A DNA stretch of 64,000 nucleotides from Methylovorus mays (GTDB lineage Bacteria; Pseudomonadota; Gammaproteobacteria; Burkholderiales; Methylophilaceae). This document shows positions 26,281-34,182 of the stretch, in pieces. The stretch covers positions 829,678-893,677 of the forward strand of contig NZ_JAJAVG010000004.1 in NCBI RefSeq assembly GCF_020531915.1. Reading direction: 5' to 3'. Position 1 is the stretch's first letter. The number at the start of each line of letters is the position of its first letter. Below the pieces are notes generated by a model. The model made no database searches. It was not told the DNA's origin and was given only the letters and a program-made list of their open reading frames with translations. The translations under genes and the position numbers were made by a program.

Positions 26281-26660
26281 ATGGCGGCCATGCGGATATT
26301 CGACCAGGCGAAGCTCACCATACCCGATCTCCAGGAATACCCGTTCTATCGCTGCTGGCAAGCAGAGATTTGCCCACCGCTGGTTGAGAACCTGAGCTAT
26401 CTCATGCCGGAGGATCAGGAGAACATCCAGCGGGTGACTTCTTTCGAGATGATGGCACCATGGGTCGCAGCCGGATATGGCGTCGGGGTGTCCGCGATCA
26501 CGCATCAAGCGTGCCCATGGGCGGGGGATCACCATGCGACCGCTCGCCGATGCCCCCTATGAAATCTGGACGTATTTGCAACGACCTCGCGCACAAGCTG
26601 AATCAGCTTCGGAGCAGTTGGTGAGCAGAGCGCTGCAAGTTGCCAGGACGTGCCCCCCTA
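26281..26660 (+). pseudogene. Decayed LysR effector-domain fragment
   Basis: The gap 26182-26702 contains a plus-strand relic of a LysR C-terminal half. Frame 1 gives FEMMAPWVAAGYGVGVSA near 26446-26500; then the frame shifts and the next frame continues RAHGRGITMRPLADAPYEIW, TYLQRPRAQAESASEQL. The DNA-binding domain is absent. It lies between an intact LysR gene and the integrase 3' end, the usual place for degraded cargo near an island terminus. Confidence 0.65.
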
Positions 26661-26702
26661 TGGCCGGAGCCATCACCCCGGCCATAAGTTGAAGTACAGG
26701 GG

Positions 26703-28652
26703 TTACGCCCCCTCAAACACCACTGCGCCATCCACCAGCCGACGGACGCTCTGCCGCACATTCTCGGGGATGGGGCCCAGGGCAACGGTCTCGGGCACAT
26801 CCACATGGCGCTGGTAGTAGTCGCCCATGATGACCCGAATGATCGCAGGCACGTTAGTCGGCGTGACCACATCAATGGGCGCGCGATCACCCAGGTCAGA
26901 GTGCGGCTGGGTCAGCATTCGATACAGATCCCATGAGTCCGCATGCGGGCACTGGTTAATGAGTACCTGCGCCAGCCTGTGCTTGAGCGGCACCAGTTGC
27001 CAGTCGGGAACTCGCTGCCCCCGGTTACCCAGGCTGATGGAAAGCAGCTTGCCCGCCTTCAGTTCGCGGTTGATCTGGTCCTTAGACTTCCCGGCTAGCT
27101 TCCCGAACAGCGGGACCGGCAGATTGTTCGGTGACTCGTAGATGGCCAGCATTTCCTCGCGCTCGCGTTGGATCGCGGAGACTTCCGGTTCCGGGGCATG
27201 CGTCGGAAGCGGCGGCACCTGCGACAGTCGCTGGAACGTCATCCCGCCGCTATTCGGGGTCACGACAATGGGCGTGGCGCCCACGGGCGGGACGTCGGGG
27301 GCAGTTGGCTCGACCACCGTGGGGGCTGCCTCCGCCGATTCCTCCACTTCCGCCATCGCCGGGACTCCGTCGATACGGATGGTCAGGTGCGCGCTCGCAG
27401 CCTCCACTTCGCCTTGTTCGAGCAAGTCGAGGCGATCGGCCCAGTCCTGCATCATCCGACGGCGCGGTTCCACGTACTTGGCGTGGTTGTATGCTGAACT
27501 CACCTTGTTGGGGTCGGAGTGAGAAAGCTGCGCATCCACCCAAATCTTGGGGTAGCCGATCTCGTTGAGCGCCGTCGAAATGGTCCCGCGAATGCCGTGG
27601 CCAGTCAGTTGGTCCTCGTAGCCCATCCGCTTCAAGGCGGCATTCAGGGTGTTCTCGCTGATGCGTTTCTTGAGTTCGCTGCGGTGCGCCAGCAGATGGC
27701 GCTGGGCCGGCCGCATCACCCCCAGGAGGTAACGCACGATCTCGATGGCCTGGAGGGATAGCGGCACGATGTAGGGCGGCACGTCCTGCGGACGCTTGCC
27801 GGCCTTGCGCATCTCGTCCTGAAGCTGCTTGACGATCTGCGGCGGGATGATCCACAGGCCGCGGCCCAGGTCGAACTGATCTGGGGTCGCCAGCCGCAGT
27901 TCGCCGGTTCGTACCCCGGTCAGGAACAGCAGCCGGATACCAAGCTGGGTCTGCCAGCCACGCGGGTTGTAGAGCCGGAGTTTCTGGAGAAATTCGGGCA
28001 GCGCGGACAGATGCAGGTACGGGTTGTGGGTCACCGGGGGCTTGGGCTCTGCCACCACATCCAGGTCGGAAGCCGGATTGGCTTCCAGCCCCTCGACGAT
28101 CACGAGAGCATAGCGGAACAACTGACTCAACCAAGTACGGACCTTTTCTGCCGTGGTGAAGGCCTTGCGTTCCTCGATTCTTGCCAGAACGCCCAGAAGC
28201 TGGGGCCGGCGAATGTCGTAGATCGACATCTTCCCGAGGGTGGGCAGCACGTCCTTGCCGAAAATCCGAAGAATCTGCGAGAGGGTGCTTTGACGGCCTT
28301 CCTTGAGTTCCTTGCGCCGATGCTCGACCCAGGCATCGAAGACCGCCTTGAACGTGTAGTCGGCCGCCAACTTCACGGCATGGCGCTTCTGCTTGCGGTC
28401 GGTGTGAGGGTTGACGCCCTTGGCCAGGAGTGCACGGGCCTCATCGCGCAAGGTGCGCGCTTCACGCAGGCCGATCTCGGGATAGTTGCCCAGAGAGATG
28501 CGCTTTTGCTTGCCGAGCCAGTAGTAGCGCAGGTGCCACGATTTGCCGCCGGTAGGGGCGACCACCAGGCCGAGGCCATCGGTATCGGGGAGGTTGTAGG
28601 TTTTGTCAGCGGCCTTGGCTTGCCGCACAGTCAGATCAGAGAGTGCCATCAT
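26703..28652 (-). CDS. P4-type tyrosine integrase with C-terminal Xre/MbcA/ParS-like module
   Basis: This 649-residue site-specific recombinase is much longer than P4 integrase (about 400). Residues 1-100 are the DUF4102-type arm-binding domain, 100-200 the core-binding domain, and 215-410 the catalytic domain with Arg248 (TGVRTGELR), His352/Arg355 (HGIRG), His378 (LSHSD) and nucleophile Tyr388 (SAYNHAKY). After a Pro/Val-rich linker (430-490), residues 505-610 look like an Xre/MbcA/ParS-type module: a helix-turn-helix-like LFGKLAGKSKDQINRELKAG, then DSWDLYRMLTQPHSDLGDR and APIDVV. The gene starts 225 bp from tRNA-Gly and reads away from it, so it should excise and insert the island there. 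Confidence 0.93.
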   Translation of the reverse strand: MMALSDLTVRQAKAADKTYNLPDTDGLGLVVAPTGGKSWHLRYYWLGKQKRISLGNYPEIGLREARTLRDEARALLAKGVNPHTDRKQKRHAVKLAADYTFKAVFDAWVEHRRKELKEGRQSTLSQILRIFGKDVLPTLGKMSIYDIRRPQLLGVLARIEERKAFTTAEKVRTWLSQLFRYALVIVEGLEANPASDLDVVAEPKPPVTHNPYLHLSALPEFLQKLRLYNPRGWQTQLGIRLLFLTGVRTGELRLATPDQFDLGRGLWIIPPQIVKQLQDEMRKAGKRPQDVPPYIVPLSLQAIEIVRYLLGVMRPAQRHLLAHRSELKKRISENTLNAALKRMGYEDQLTGHGIRGTISTALNEIGYPKIWVDAQLSHSDPNKVSSAYNHAKYVEPRRRMMQDWADRLDLLEQGEVEAASAHLTIRIDGVPAMAEVEESAEAAPTVVEPTAPDVPPVGATPIVVTPNSGGMTFQRLSQVPPLPTHAPEPEVSAIQREREEMLAIYESPNNLPVPLFGKLAGKSKDQINRELKAGKLLSISLGNRGQRVPDWQLVPLKHRLAQVLINQCPHADSWDLYRMLTQPHSDLGDRAPIDVVTPTNVPAIIRVIMGDYYQRHVDVPETVALGPIPENVRQSVRRLVDGAVVFEGA

Positions 28653-28810
28653 CGAAGCTCCTAAGTCTTGGACTTAGGCCCGATGCTGCTGGTCATCCCG
28701 ATCCAACCCCAGCAACAACCCGGAACCGACACCACCCGCATTCTTTGGCCTTGTTTTTGGCCTCAAAAACGCTGGCTGTCAGTGGATTCCAGTGGCTTTT
28801 GCTGGAATGA

Positions 28811-28836
28811 AAAAAGGAGCCGAAGCTCCTCTTTTC
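28811..28836 (-). terminator. Terminator of the tRNA operon
   Basis: On the minus strand GAGC-TTCG-GCTC, extended by AAAAGAG and CTTTTTT, forms a UUCG-capped hairpin ending in six T. It lies about 40 bp past the tRNA-Gly 3' end and thus ends the uvrC-pgsA-tRNA transcript before the integrase gene. Two more hairpins flank it: TACAGAC/GTCTGTA at 28844-28867 and ATTCCAG/CTGGAAT at 28786-28808; these could be integrase arm or core features. Which side of the crossover the terminator came from is unclear. Confidence 0.8.
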
Positions 28837-28877
28837 AACGACTTACAGACCCCAGTGGAAGTCTGTAGATCATAATT

Positions 28878-28953
28878 TGGAGCGGGAAACGAGTCTCGAA
28901 CTCGCGACCTCAACCTTGGCAAGGTTGCGCTCTACCAACTGAGCTATTCCCGC
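28878..28953 (-). tRNA. tRNA-Gly (GCC), island attachment site
   Basis: This 76-nt gene includes the encoded CCA end. On the minus strand it begins GCGGGAATAGCTCAGTTGG, has anticodon GCC in a CTTGCCAAG loop, and a normal GTTCGAGAC T loop. The seven-pair acceptor stem GCGGGAA/TTCCCGC is intact. It is identical to the tRNA-Gly at 29103-29178. Because the integrase lies just beyond its 3' end, this copy is the inferred attachment site, with the core probably in the T-arm to 3' end. The intact gene implies that the island restores the 3' end it displaces. Confidence 0.96.
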
Positions 28954-28959
28954 ATGTAC

Positions 28960-29033
28960 TGGAGGCGCGAGCCGGAGTCGAACCGGCCTAAACGGCTTTG
29001 CAGGCCGCGGCATAACCGCTTTGCTATCGCGCC
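28960..29033 (-). tRNA. tRNA-Cys (GCA)
   Basis: This 74-nt gene with encoded CCA starts GGCGCGATAGCAAAGCGG on the minus strand. The anticodon GCA sits in CCTGCAAAG, and the acceptor stem GGCGCGA/TCGCGCC pairs fully. It is 6 bp from the distal tRNA-Gly. Linkage of pgsA, tRNA-Gly and tRNA-Cys is the same as in E. coli (pgsA-glyW-cysT-leuZ), where a tRNA-Leu follows instead of a second tRNA-Gly. Confidence 0.96.
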
Positions 29034-29060
29034 ATCGCGCCGGAGTTCAATCCGGAGCAA

Positions 29061-29098
29061 AAAAGGGAAAGCATACATGCGCTGCTTTCCCTTTTTTT
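29061..29098 (-). terminator. Terminator-like hairpin between tRNA-Gly and tRNA-Cys
   Basis: GGGAAAGC (29065-29072) pairs with GCTTTCCC (29084-29091); A and T runs lie on both outer sides, so it could terminate transcripts on either strand. In the minus-strand direction it follows the proximal tRNA-Gly and precedes tRNA-Cys. A terminator inside a tRNA cluster is odd and suggests that the segment was rearranged or that the distal tRNAs have a separate promoter. Confidence 0.7.
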
Positions 29099-29102
29099 AA
29101 TC

Positions 29103-29178
29103 TGGAGCGGGAAACGAGTCTCGAACTCGCGACCTCAACCTTGGCAAGGTTGCGCTCTACCAACTGAGCTATTCCCGC
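29103..29178 (-). tRNA. tRNA-Gly (GCC), proximal copy
   Basis: The 76-nt gene is identical over its full length to the tRNA-Gly at 28878-28953, anticodon GCC and encoded CCA included. It lies 57 bp from the pgsA stop and is probably cotranscribed with uvrC-pgsA, as in enterobacteria. The flanking sequences of the two copies differ except for the two bases after the 5' end, so the unit of duplication is the tRNA gene itself. Confidence 0.96.
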
Positions 29179-29235
29179 ATCGAAAGAAGGCGCCATTTTA
29201 AGGATTTTCGGGGTTGTGTCAACACCCGCCACGCC

Positions 29236-29805
29236 TTATTTTCTCTCTTTCATGCGGGGCCAGGCCGCCTTCAAATAGTAAGCCATTGACAGCAATGTCA
29301 AAAATGCCGCGATCCACACCAGCACCGTGCCGACGAGTTGGATGTCCAGCCCGGCGATTGGGTCGTGATAAAGCAAAAACAGGATGGCCGCCATCTGCAC
29401 CGTGGTCTTGAACTTGCCGATTTGCGCCACAGCCACACTGCTGCCTTCGCCCATGCCCGCCATCCATTCACGCAATGCGCTGATGGCGATTTCACGGCCA
29501 ATGATGATAAAGGCGATCACCGCCCCCACGCGCTCAAAATCCACCAGCACTACCAGCGCGGCGGCCACCATCAGCTTGTCGGCTACCGGATCCAGAAATG
29601 CGCCGAAGGCCGAGGTCTGGTTGAGCTTGCGGGCGAGGTAGCCATCAAACCAGTCGGTCAGCGCTGCCAGCGCAAACAGCACGGCAGCACTGAAGTTCAC
29701 CCAATGTGCCGGGATCACGCTGACCGGCATATAGAAGATGCCGACAAAAATCGGAATCATCAGGATGCGTGTCACGGTAAGCGTATTGGGTATGTTCCAA
29801 TGCAT
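29236..29805 (-). CDS. pgsA: CDP-diacylglycerol-glycerol-3-phosphate 3-phosphatidyltransferase
   Basis: This 189-residue inner-membrane enzyme makes phosphatidylglycerol phosphate, the committed step of PG and cardiolipin synthesis. The CDP-alcohol phosphatidyltransferase motif D-x2-DG-x2-AR-x8-G-x3-D-x3-D is complete: Asp51, Asp54-Gly55, Ala58-Arg59, Gly68, Asp72, Asp76. Several hydrophobic segments follow. It lies 44 bp after uvrC on the same strand, matching the conserved uvrC-pgsA operon, and leads into the tRNA genes. Confidence 0.97.
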   Translation of the reverse strand: MHWNIPNTLTVTRILMIPIFVGIFYMPVSVIPAHWVNFSAAVLFALAALTDWFDGYLARKLNQTSAFGAFLDPVADKLMVAAALVVLVDFERVGAVIAFIIIGREIAISALREWMAGMGEGSSVAVAQIGKFKTTVQMAAILFLLYHDPIAGLDIQLVGTVLVWIAAFLTLLSMAYYLKAAWPRMKERK

Positions 29806-29849
29806 GAATGGGGTCGCCTTTTTTCTGGTCAGATAATGCGTTGTTATTG

Positions 29850-31652
29850 TTAATGTAATTCGTCGTATATTTTTTGCGCCAGCGCCGGGCTGATGCCTTC
29901 CACCTGCGCCAGCTCATCGGCACTGGCATTCTTGACGCCATCCAGCCCGCCAAACCGGGTCAGCAGGCGCTGGCGCCGCTTGGCACCAATGCCTGTGATG
30001 TCTTCCAGACTTGAATGCATGCGGGCTTTACCTCGACGCGCACGGTGGCCGGTAATGGCAAAGCGGTGCGCTTCATCGCGTATCTGCTGCAGCAGATGCA
30101 AACCCGGGTGATCATTGCGCAACCCGACGGGAGTATCGCGATCAGGGAAGAACATTTGCTCAAGGCCCGGCTTGCGCTCCTCGCCTTTGGCAATGCCCAC
30201 CAGCTGGATGTCCGGCAAGCCTACTTCATGCATGACTTCCACCGCAACCCCAAGCTGCCCTTTGCCGCCATCAATAAACACCAGATCCGGCAGCAGCCCC
30301 TCGCCTGCCGCGACCTTTTTATAGCGGCGCGTCAGGGCATCGCGCATGGCGGCGTAATCGTCGCCCGGGGTGATGCCCGTAATATTGTAGCGGCGGTATT
30401 CTGAATTCTGCATGGCGCCACGATCAAACACGACACAGGAAGCGACGGTGGCCTCCCCCATGGTATGGCTGATATCAAAACACTCAATACGTTCCGTCGT
30501 TTCTGGCAAATCCAGGGCCTCGCGCAGGGCCACCAGACGCGCCTGCTGATTGGCATTGGCAGCACTGCGCTGCTCCAGGGCAAGTTCGGCATTGGTTTGC
30601 GCCATCTTCAGCCACACGCGTTTGTCGCCGATGGGGTTGGTATTGATCTTGACCTTTCGCCCGGCCTGTTCGCTCAACACTTCTTCCAGCTCTGCCGTCT
30701 CCATGCCTTCGACCCCGACGATAATCAGGGGCGGCGTATTCTGCGGCATGTAATGCTGTTCCAGGAAAGCTTCAGCCGTCATGCGGGCATCCGCGCCTTC
30801 AGCGTTCTTGGGGAAATGACTCTTGTCCCCCAGATGGCGACCGCCACGTATCATCACCAGATTGACACATAGCTGACCATGCAGCTCGGCGCAGGCAATC
30901 ACATCGGCATCGCTGATGGTAAAGTCGCTGACGAACTGCTTGGCCTGCACCTGCCGCAGGCTTTGCATGCGGTCACGGTAAACAGCCGCCATCTCGTATT
31001 CCTGCTCCTCGGCCGCCTGCATCATCTTGTGGCTGAGCTCATCCATCACCTGCTGTTCACGCCCTTGCAAAAACAGGGTGGCATGACTGACATCGCGCCG
31101 ATAATCCTCTTCCGAAATAAAGTTAACGCAGGGCGCGGTGCAGCGCTGAATCTGGTATTGCAGACAGGGGCGCGAGCGATTGGCGAACACCGTATTTTCA
31201 CAGGTGCGCAGGCGGAAGACTTTTTGCAGCAACTGTATGCTCTCGCGCACCGCCACCGCATTGGGAAAAGGGCCAAAATAGCTGTTGCCCTTGCGCTGCG
31301 TGCCCCGATGAAAAGCCAGGCGCGGGAACGCATCGCCAGTCAGGGTGATATAGGGATAGGACTTGTCATCGCGAAACAGCACGTTGTAACGCGGCATGAA
31401 GCTCTTGATGAGATTGTTCTCAAGCAGCAAGGCCTCCGCCTCGGAGCGGGTGACGGTAGTTTCGATGCGCTCGATTTGAGACACCATCATGCGCGTGCGC
31501 GGGCTGGGCAGATTCTTCTGAAAATAGGACGACACGCGCTTTTTAAGGTCGCGCGCCTTGCCCACATAGATCACCGCATCCTCGGCGTTGATCATGCGAT
31601 ATACGCCCGGCAGATTCGGCAGGTTTTTCAGTATGGGTTTAGGGTCAAACAT
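29850..31652 (-). CDS. uvrC: Excinuclease ABC subunit C
   Basis: This 600-residue nucleotide excision repair nuclease makes both incisions beside a lesion marked by UvrA/UvrB. The GIY-YIG domain is at about 12-95 ([20 protein letters not shown]), the UVR motif that binds UvrB near 205-240, the RNase H-like 5' nuclease domain in the C-terminal half ([21 protein letters not shown]), and helix-hairpin-helix repeats at the end ([17 protein letters not shown]). Length is normal. It heads the uvrC-pgsA-tRNA unit. Confidence 0.98.
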   Translation of the reverse strand: MFDPKPILKNLPNLPGVYRMINAEDAVIYVGKARDLKKRVSSYFQKNLPSPRTRMMVSQIERIETTVTRSEAEALLLENNLIKSFMPRYNVLFRDDKSYPYITLTGDAFPRLAFHRGTQRKGNSYFGPFPNAVAVRESIQLLQKVFRLRTCENTVFANRSRPCLQYQIQRCTAPCVNFISEEDYRRDVSHATLFLQGREQQVMDELSHKMMQAAEEQEYEMAAVYRDRMQSLRQVQAKQFVSDFTISDADVIACAELHGQLCVNLVMIRGGRHLGDKSHFPKNAEGADARMTAEAFLEQHYMPQNTPPLIIVGVEGMETAELEEVLSEQAGRKVKINTNPIGDKRVWLKMAQTNAELALEQRSAANANQQARLVALREALDLPETTERIECFDISHTMGEATVASCVVFDRGAMQNSEYRRYNITGITPGDDYAAMRDALTRRYKKVAAGEGLLPDLVFIDGGKGQLGVAVEVMHEVGLPDIQLVGIAKGEERKPGLEQMFFPDRDTPVGLRNDHPGLHLLQQIRDEAHRFAITGHRARRGKARMHSSLEDITGIGAKRRQRLLTRFGGLDGVKNASADELAQVEGISPALAQKIYDELH

Positions 31653-31713
31653 AGGGTTCAGGTAAGGGCCAGCCTGGATGGGTTAAGCAGAGACAGTTGA
31701 GCCCGCATGGTCA

Positions 31714-31761
31714 CCAGCGGCAGGCGTCACGCCCCTTATATGGGGCAGCGCTCACCGCTGG
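31714..31761. repeat. Two-tier hairpin between tautomerase and uvrC
   Basis: CCAGCGG (31714-31720) pairs with CCGCTGG (31755-31761), and inside it GCCCC (31731-31735) pairs with GGGGC (31742-31746) around TTATAT. It follows the minus-strand tautomerase stop codon and precedes uvrC. No T run follows, so it is a weak terminator candidate or a REP-like stabilising element. Confidence 0.55.
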
Positions 31762-31778
31762 CAGTGTGTGCCGGGCGA

Positions 31779-31961
31779 TTACGCGTCGAGCAGTTTCCCG
31801 GCGATTGCCCAGTCTTCATATTCCACTTCATCAAACGTGATGTAGGTATAACTGGCAGGCTTGTTCGCCACGCGCTCCATGGTCTTGGTCACTTCTTCGG
31901 CAATTTTTGCTTTTTGCTCGCGGCTCAGTGGGCCGGCATGCTTGATATTGATATAAGGCAT
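31779..31961 (-). CDS. 4-oxalocrotonate tautomerase family protein
   Basis: The 60-residue product starts MPYINIKHAGPLSREQKAK, giving the catalytic N-terminal proline after methionine removal. Length and pattern fit the 4-OT/PptA-like tautomerase family, which forms oligomers of small beta-alpha-beta units. Pathway genes for catechol degradation are not present, so it is probably a general keto-enol tautomerase. AGGAGG lies just upstream of the ATG. Confidence 0.88.
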   Translation of the reverse strand: MPYINIKHAGPLSREQKAKIAEEVTKTMERVANKPASYTYITFDEVEYEDWAIAGKLLDA

Positions 31962-32033
31962 TTTATCCTCCTGTTGCGTGTTGAAGATTCGCGGTGACAG
32001 GAGGAAGCCCTCCCGTCCATGGCCAATGACAGC

Positions 32034-33035
32034 TCAGGCTGGCTGCCCGGCCTTTTTGGTCAGCCAGCAACCCACCTTGCCCGCATTGAGCGCTGCCACT
32101 GTTTCGGGCTGCAAGGTGACATGCTCGATATCAAAACGGTCATGCAGTAAGGTGCGTATCGCATTCAAGACTTCATGCCATTGCTCCATATCATTCAGGA
32201 CAATGTGTGCCGACAAGGCACTCACCTCGGAAGACAGCGACCAGATATGCACGCTGTGCACCTCTTGCACTTCCGGCACACCATGCAGGGCGCGCGTCAC
32301 TTCCTGAATTGATATATGCGAAGGCACGCCTTCCATCAGCACATGCAGCACTTCGCGCAACAATCGGAAAGTGGAGAACAGAATCAGGGCTGAGATCAGC
32401 AGCGACAAAACCGGATCAATCATCATCCAGCCGGTGAAGTAGATCACGGCACCTGCCGCGAGCGCCGCCACTGAGCCCAGCATATCGCCCAACACATGCA
32501 GCAGCGCGGCTTTATGGTTCACGTTATCCTGATGTTGATGCAATTGCCTTGCCACCAGCAGGTTGACCAGCAGACCGACAAAGGCGATGGCCATGACTTC
32601 GAGACTATGCACTTGCTGCGGGTTCTGCAGGCGCTGGATCGCCTCGAGAACGATGGCCCCCACAACCGCCAGCATCACCAGGCAGTTCACGAAGGCCACA
32701 ATGATTTCGGCACGCATCAGACCATAACTATGCTTTTGTGAGGCAGGTTTGGACGCAATCCAGGTGCCAAGCCAGGCCAGGCCGAGCGCAGCAGAGTCAG
32801 AAAACATGTGCCCGGCATCGCCCATCAGGGCCAGTGAACCGGAGTACCAGCCGCCCACCGCCTCGATACAGGCAAATGCCAGGGTCAGCAACAAGGGCCA
32901 TTTGAGACTGTTACCTGCGTGGGAATGGGCGTGTCCATGATGGTGATCTGAACCATGCGCATGGTCATGATGGCCATGTCCCTCGTGATCATGTCCAGGA
33001 GCTTGGTGTGCGTGGGTGTGATGGTCGTGTTTCAT
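32034..33035 (-). CDS. Cation diffusion facilitator (CzcD/ZitB-like) metal exporter
   Basis: This 333-residue inner-membrane protein exports Zn, Co or Cd by proton antiport in known relatives. The first 45 residues are extremely His-rich (HHTHAHQAPGHDHEGHGHHD). Six hydrophobic segments follow, with metal-site motifs GDAGHMFSDSAALG and HVLGDMLGSVAAL, then a C-terminal cytoplasmic domain (VQEVHSVHIWSLSSEVSALS). Length and order are standard for the CzcD branch. No regulator or partner gene is adjacent. Confidence 0.94.
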   Translation of the reverse strand: MKHDHHTHAHQAPGHDHEGHGHHDHAHGSDHHHGHAHSHAGNSLKWPLLLTLAFACIEAVGGWYSGSLALMGDAGHMFSDSAALGLAWLGTWIASKPASQKHSYGLMRAEIIVAFVNCLVMLAVVGAIVLEAIQRLQNPQQVHSLEVMAIAFVGLLVNLLVARQLHQHQDNVNHKAALLHVLGDMLGSVAALAAGAVIYFTGWMMIDPVLSLLISALILFSTFRLLREVLHVLMEGVPSHISIQEVTRALHGVPEVQEVHSVHIWSLSSEVSALSAHIVLNDMEQWHEVLNAIRTLLHDRFDIEHVTLQPETVAALNAGKVGCWLTKKAGQPA

Positions 33036-33152
33036 AGAGTTGCTATGCTAACAGCCTGATATGGCAAATCCAATAACAAAAAGCCCCTGGCATGGCTGAC
33101 GCCAGCCGTAAGGCAGGTTGAACAGTCAAATCACAGCCCCAGCTGGTATCGA

Positions 33153-33452
33153 TCAAGGCGCAGGCGGCGCGGTAAGCTCGCCGTCTTTTGCGCGGATACG
33201 TGCACGAAATTTCTCCTTGGCGGATGCCTTCTCGGCTGGGTCAATGAACCCATCCTTGTTACTGTCCATGCGCTTAAACACTTTTTCTGAAGGCTTGAAC
33301 TCGGACTCACGAAACTCCTGCAAGCTGATGCGACCGTCGCCATTGGTGTCTGCCCGCATATGGTGCCTTTTGGGGGATGCACCATCTTCAGCAGCATGCG
33401 CCAGGCCGATTAACAAGACCATGGGAGGAACTATCCAGTAACCATGTTGCAT
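33153..33452 (-). CDS. Exported EF-hand calcium-binding protein
   Basis: This 99-residue protein has a short signal peptide (WIVPPMVLLIGLAHAAE) and two EF-hand loops, DTNGDGRISLQEF and DSNKDGFIDPAEK, each with the Asp-x-Asn-x-Asp-Gly pattern. It is probably periplasmic and binds Ca2+; a specific role is unknown. A similar but distinct EF-hand protein is at 45405-45680. It stands alone, between the CDF gene and divergent sodC. Confidence 0.85.
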   Translation of the reverse strand: MQHGYWIVPPMVLLIGLAHAAEDGASPKRHHMRADTNGDGRISLQEFRESEFKPSEKVFKRMDSNKDGFIDPAEKASAKEKFRARIRAKDGELTAPPAP

Positions 33453-33582
33453 GCTTCAAAATCTCCTTGTGAAATGGAGGGAGACCACGCCAGGTAAAAA
33501 CGTACAGGCCTCATATACATAGCATATACCTTAGGCAAAATGAACCTGCCGTCAATCGCGTTGACCAATTCCTCATGCAAAA

Positions 33583-33614
33583 TTGCCAGCACCACGCTGA
33601 CACCGCCTTATAAT
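33583..33614 (+). promoter_or_regulatory. Probable sodC promoter
   Basis: A perfect -10 box TATAAT lies at 33609-33614, 28 bp before the sodC start. The best -35-like sequence, TTGCCA at 33583-33588, is 20 bp away, longer than optimal, so activation or another sigma factor may help. AAGGAG precedes the ATG. Confidence 0.55.
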
Positions 33615-33642
33615 ATAGCCATCCATCGCCAAGGAGTCCGCC

Positions 33643-34164
33643 ATGAAAATCGTCACCTCTGTATTAACCGCCCTTCTGCTATCCAGCCTGCCCGCACTGG
33701 CGGCTGAAAAAATCGTCGTGGTGAATGCCATCAGCGACAATGGTGTCGGCAAGATCATCGGCACCGTCAAGCTGAGCGATAGCGAAAAGGGATTGGTTAT
33801 AGACCCCGACCTGGGCGACCTCAGCCCCGGCGAACACGGCCTGCATGTGCATGAAAATCCGAGTTGTGAAGCCGCTGACAAAGATGGCAAAAAAACTGCC
33901 GGTCTTGCTGCAGGCGGTCATTATGACCCCACCAAAACAGCCAAGCACGAAGGTCCGCAGGGACACGGTCATGCCGGTGACCTGCCTGCATTGCAGGTGA
34001 AGGCCGATGGCAGCGCTACCCAGATACTGGTCGCGCCCAATCTCAAGCTTTCTGACATCATTGGCCGCAGCCTGATGGTGCATGCCGGTGCCGACAATTA
34101 CAGCGATCAGCCAAAACCATTGGGCGGTGGTGGCGCCCGTGTGGCTTGCGGCATTATTGAATAA
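33643..34164 (+). CDS. sodC: Superoxide dismutase [Cu-Zn], periplasmic
   Basis: The 173-residue precursor has a signal peptide ending LPALAAE. Copper and zinc ligands are visible: GLHVHENPSC (His pair), GGHYDP, GPQGHGHAGDLP and LMVHAGADNYSDQP. The disulfide cysteines are in NPSCEA and VACGII. This is the bacterial monomer-type SodC that removes superoxide in the periplasm. rlmJ follows after 18 bp on the same strand. Confidence 0.96.
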   Translation: MKIVTSVLTALLLSSLPALAAEKIVVVNAISDNGVGKIIGTVKLSDSEKGLVIDPDLGDLSPGEHGLHVHENPSCEAADKDGKKTAGLAAGGHYDPTKTAKHEGPQGHGHAGDLPALQVKADGSATQILVAPNLKLSDIIGRSLMVHAGADNYSDQPKPLGGGGARVACGIIE

Positions 34165-34182
34165 CAGGGAAACAACAAGCAC

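Larger units (their letters stand above)
1..28877. mobile_element. Integrated genomic island, right end at tRNA-Gly
   Basis: I infer an island from four things seen here. A P4-type tyrosine integrase gene lies 225 bp from the 3' end of a tRNA-Gly gene, the usual geometry for such elements. All genes to its left are accessory oxidoreductases and LysR regulators. There are at least six gene or IS relics. Beyond the tRNA the content switches abruptly to housekeeping genes. Conjugation, replication and phage structural genes are not seen, so it may be a non-self-mobile island or part of a larger integrative element. I did not find a second copy of the tRNA-Gly 3' end further left, so the left boundary probably lies outside the window. 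Confidence 0.75.
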
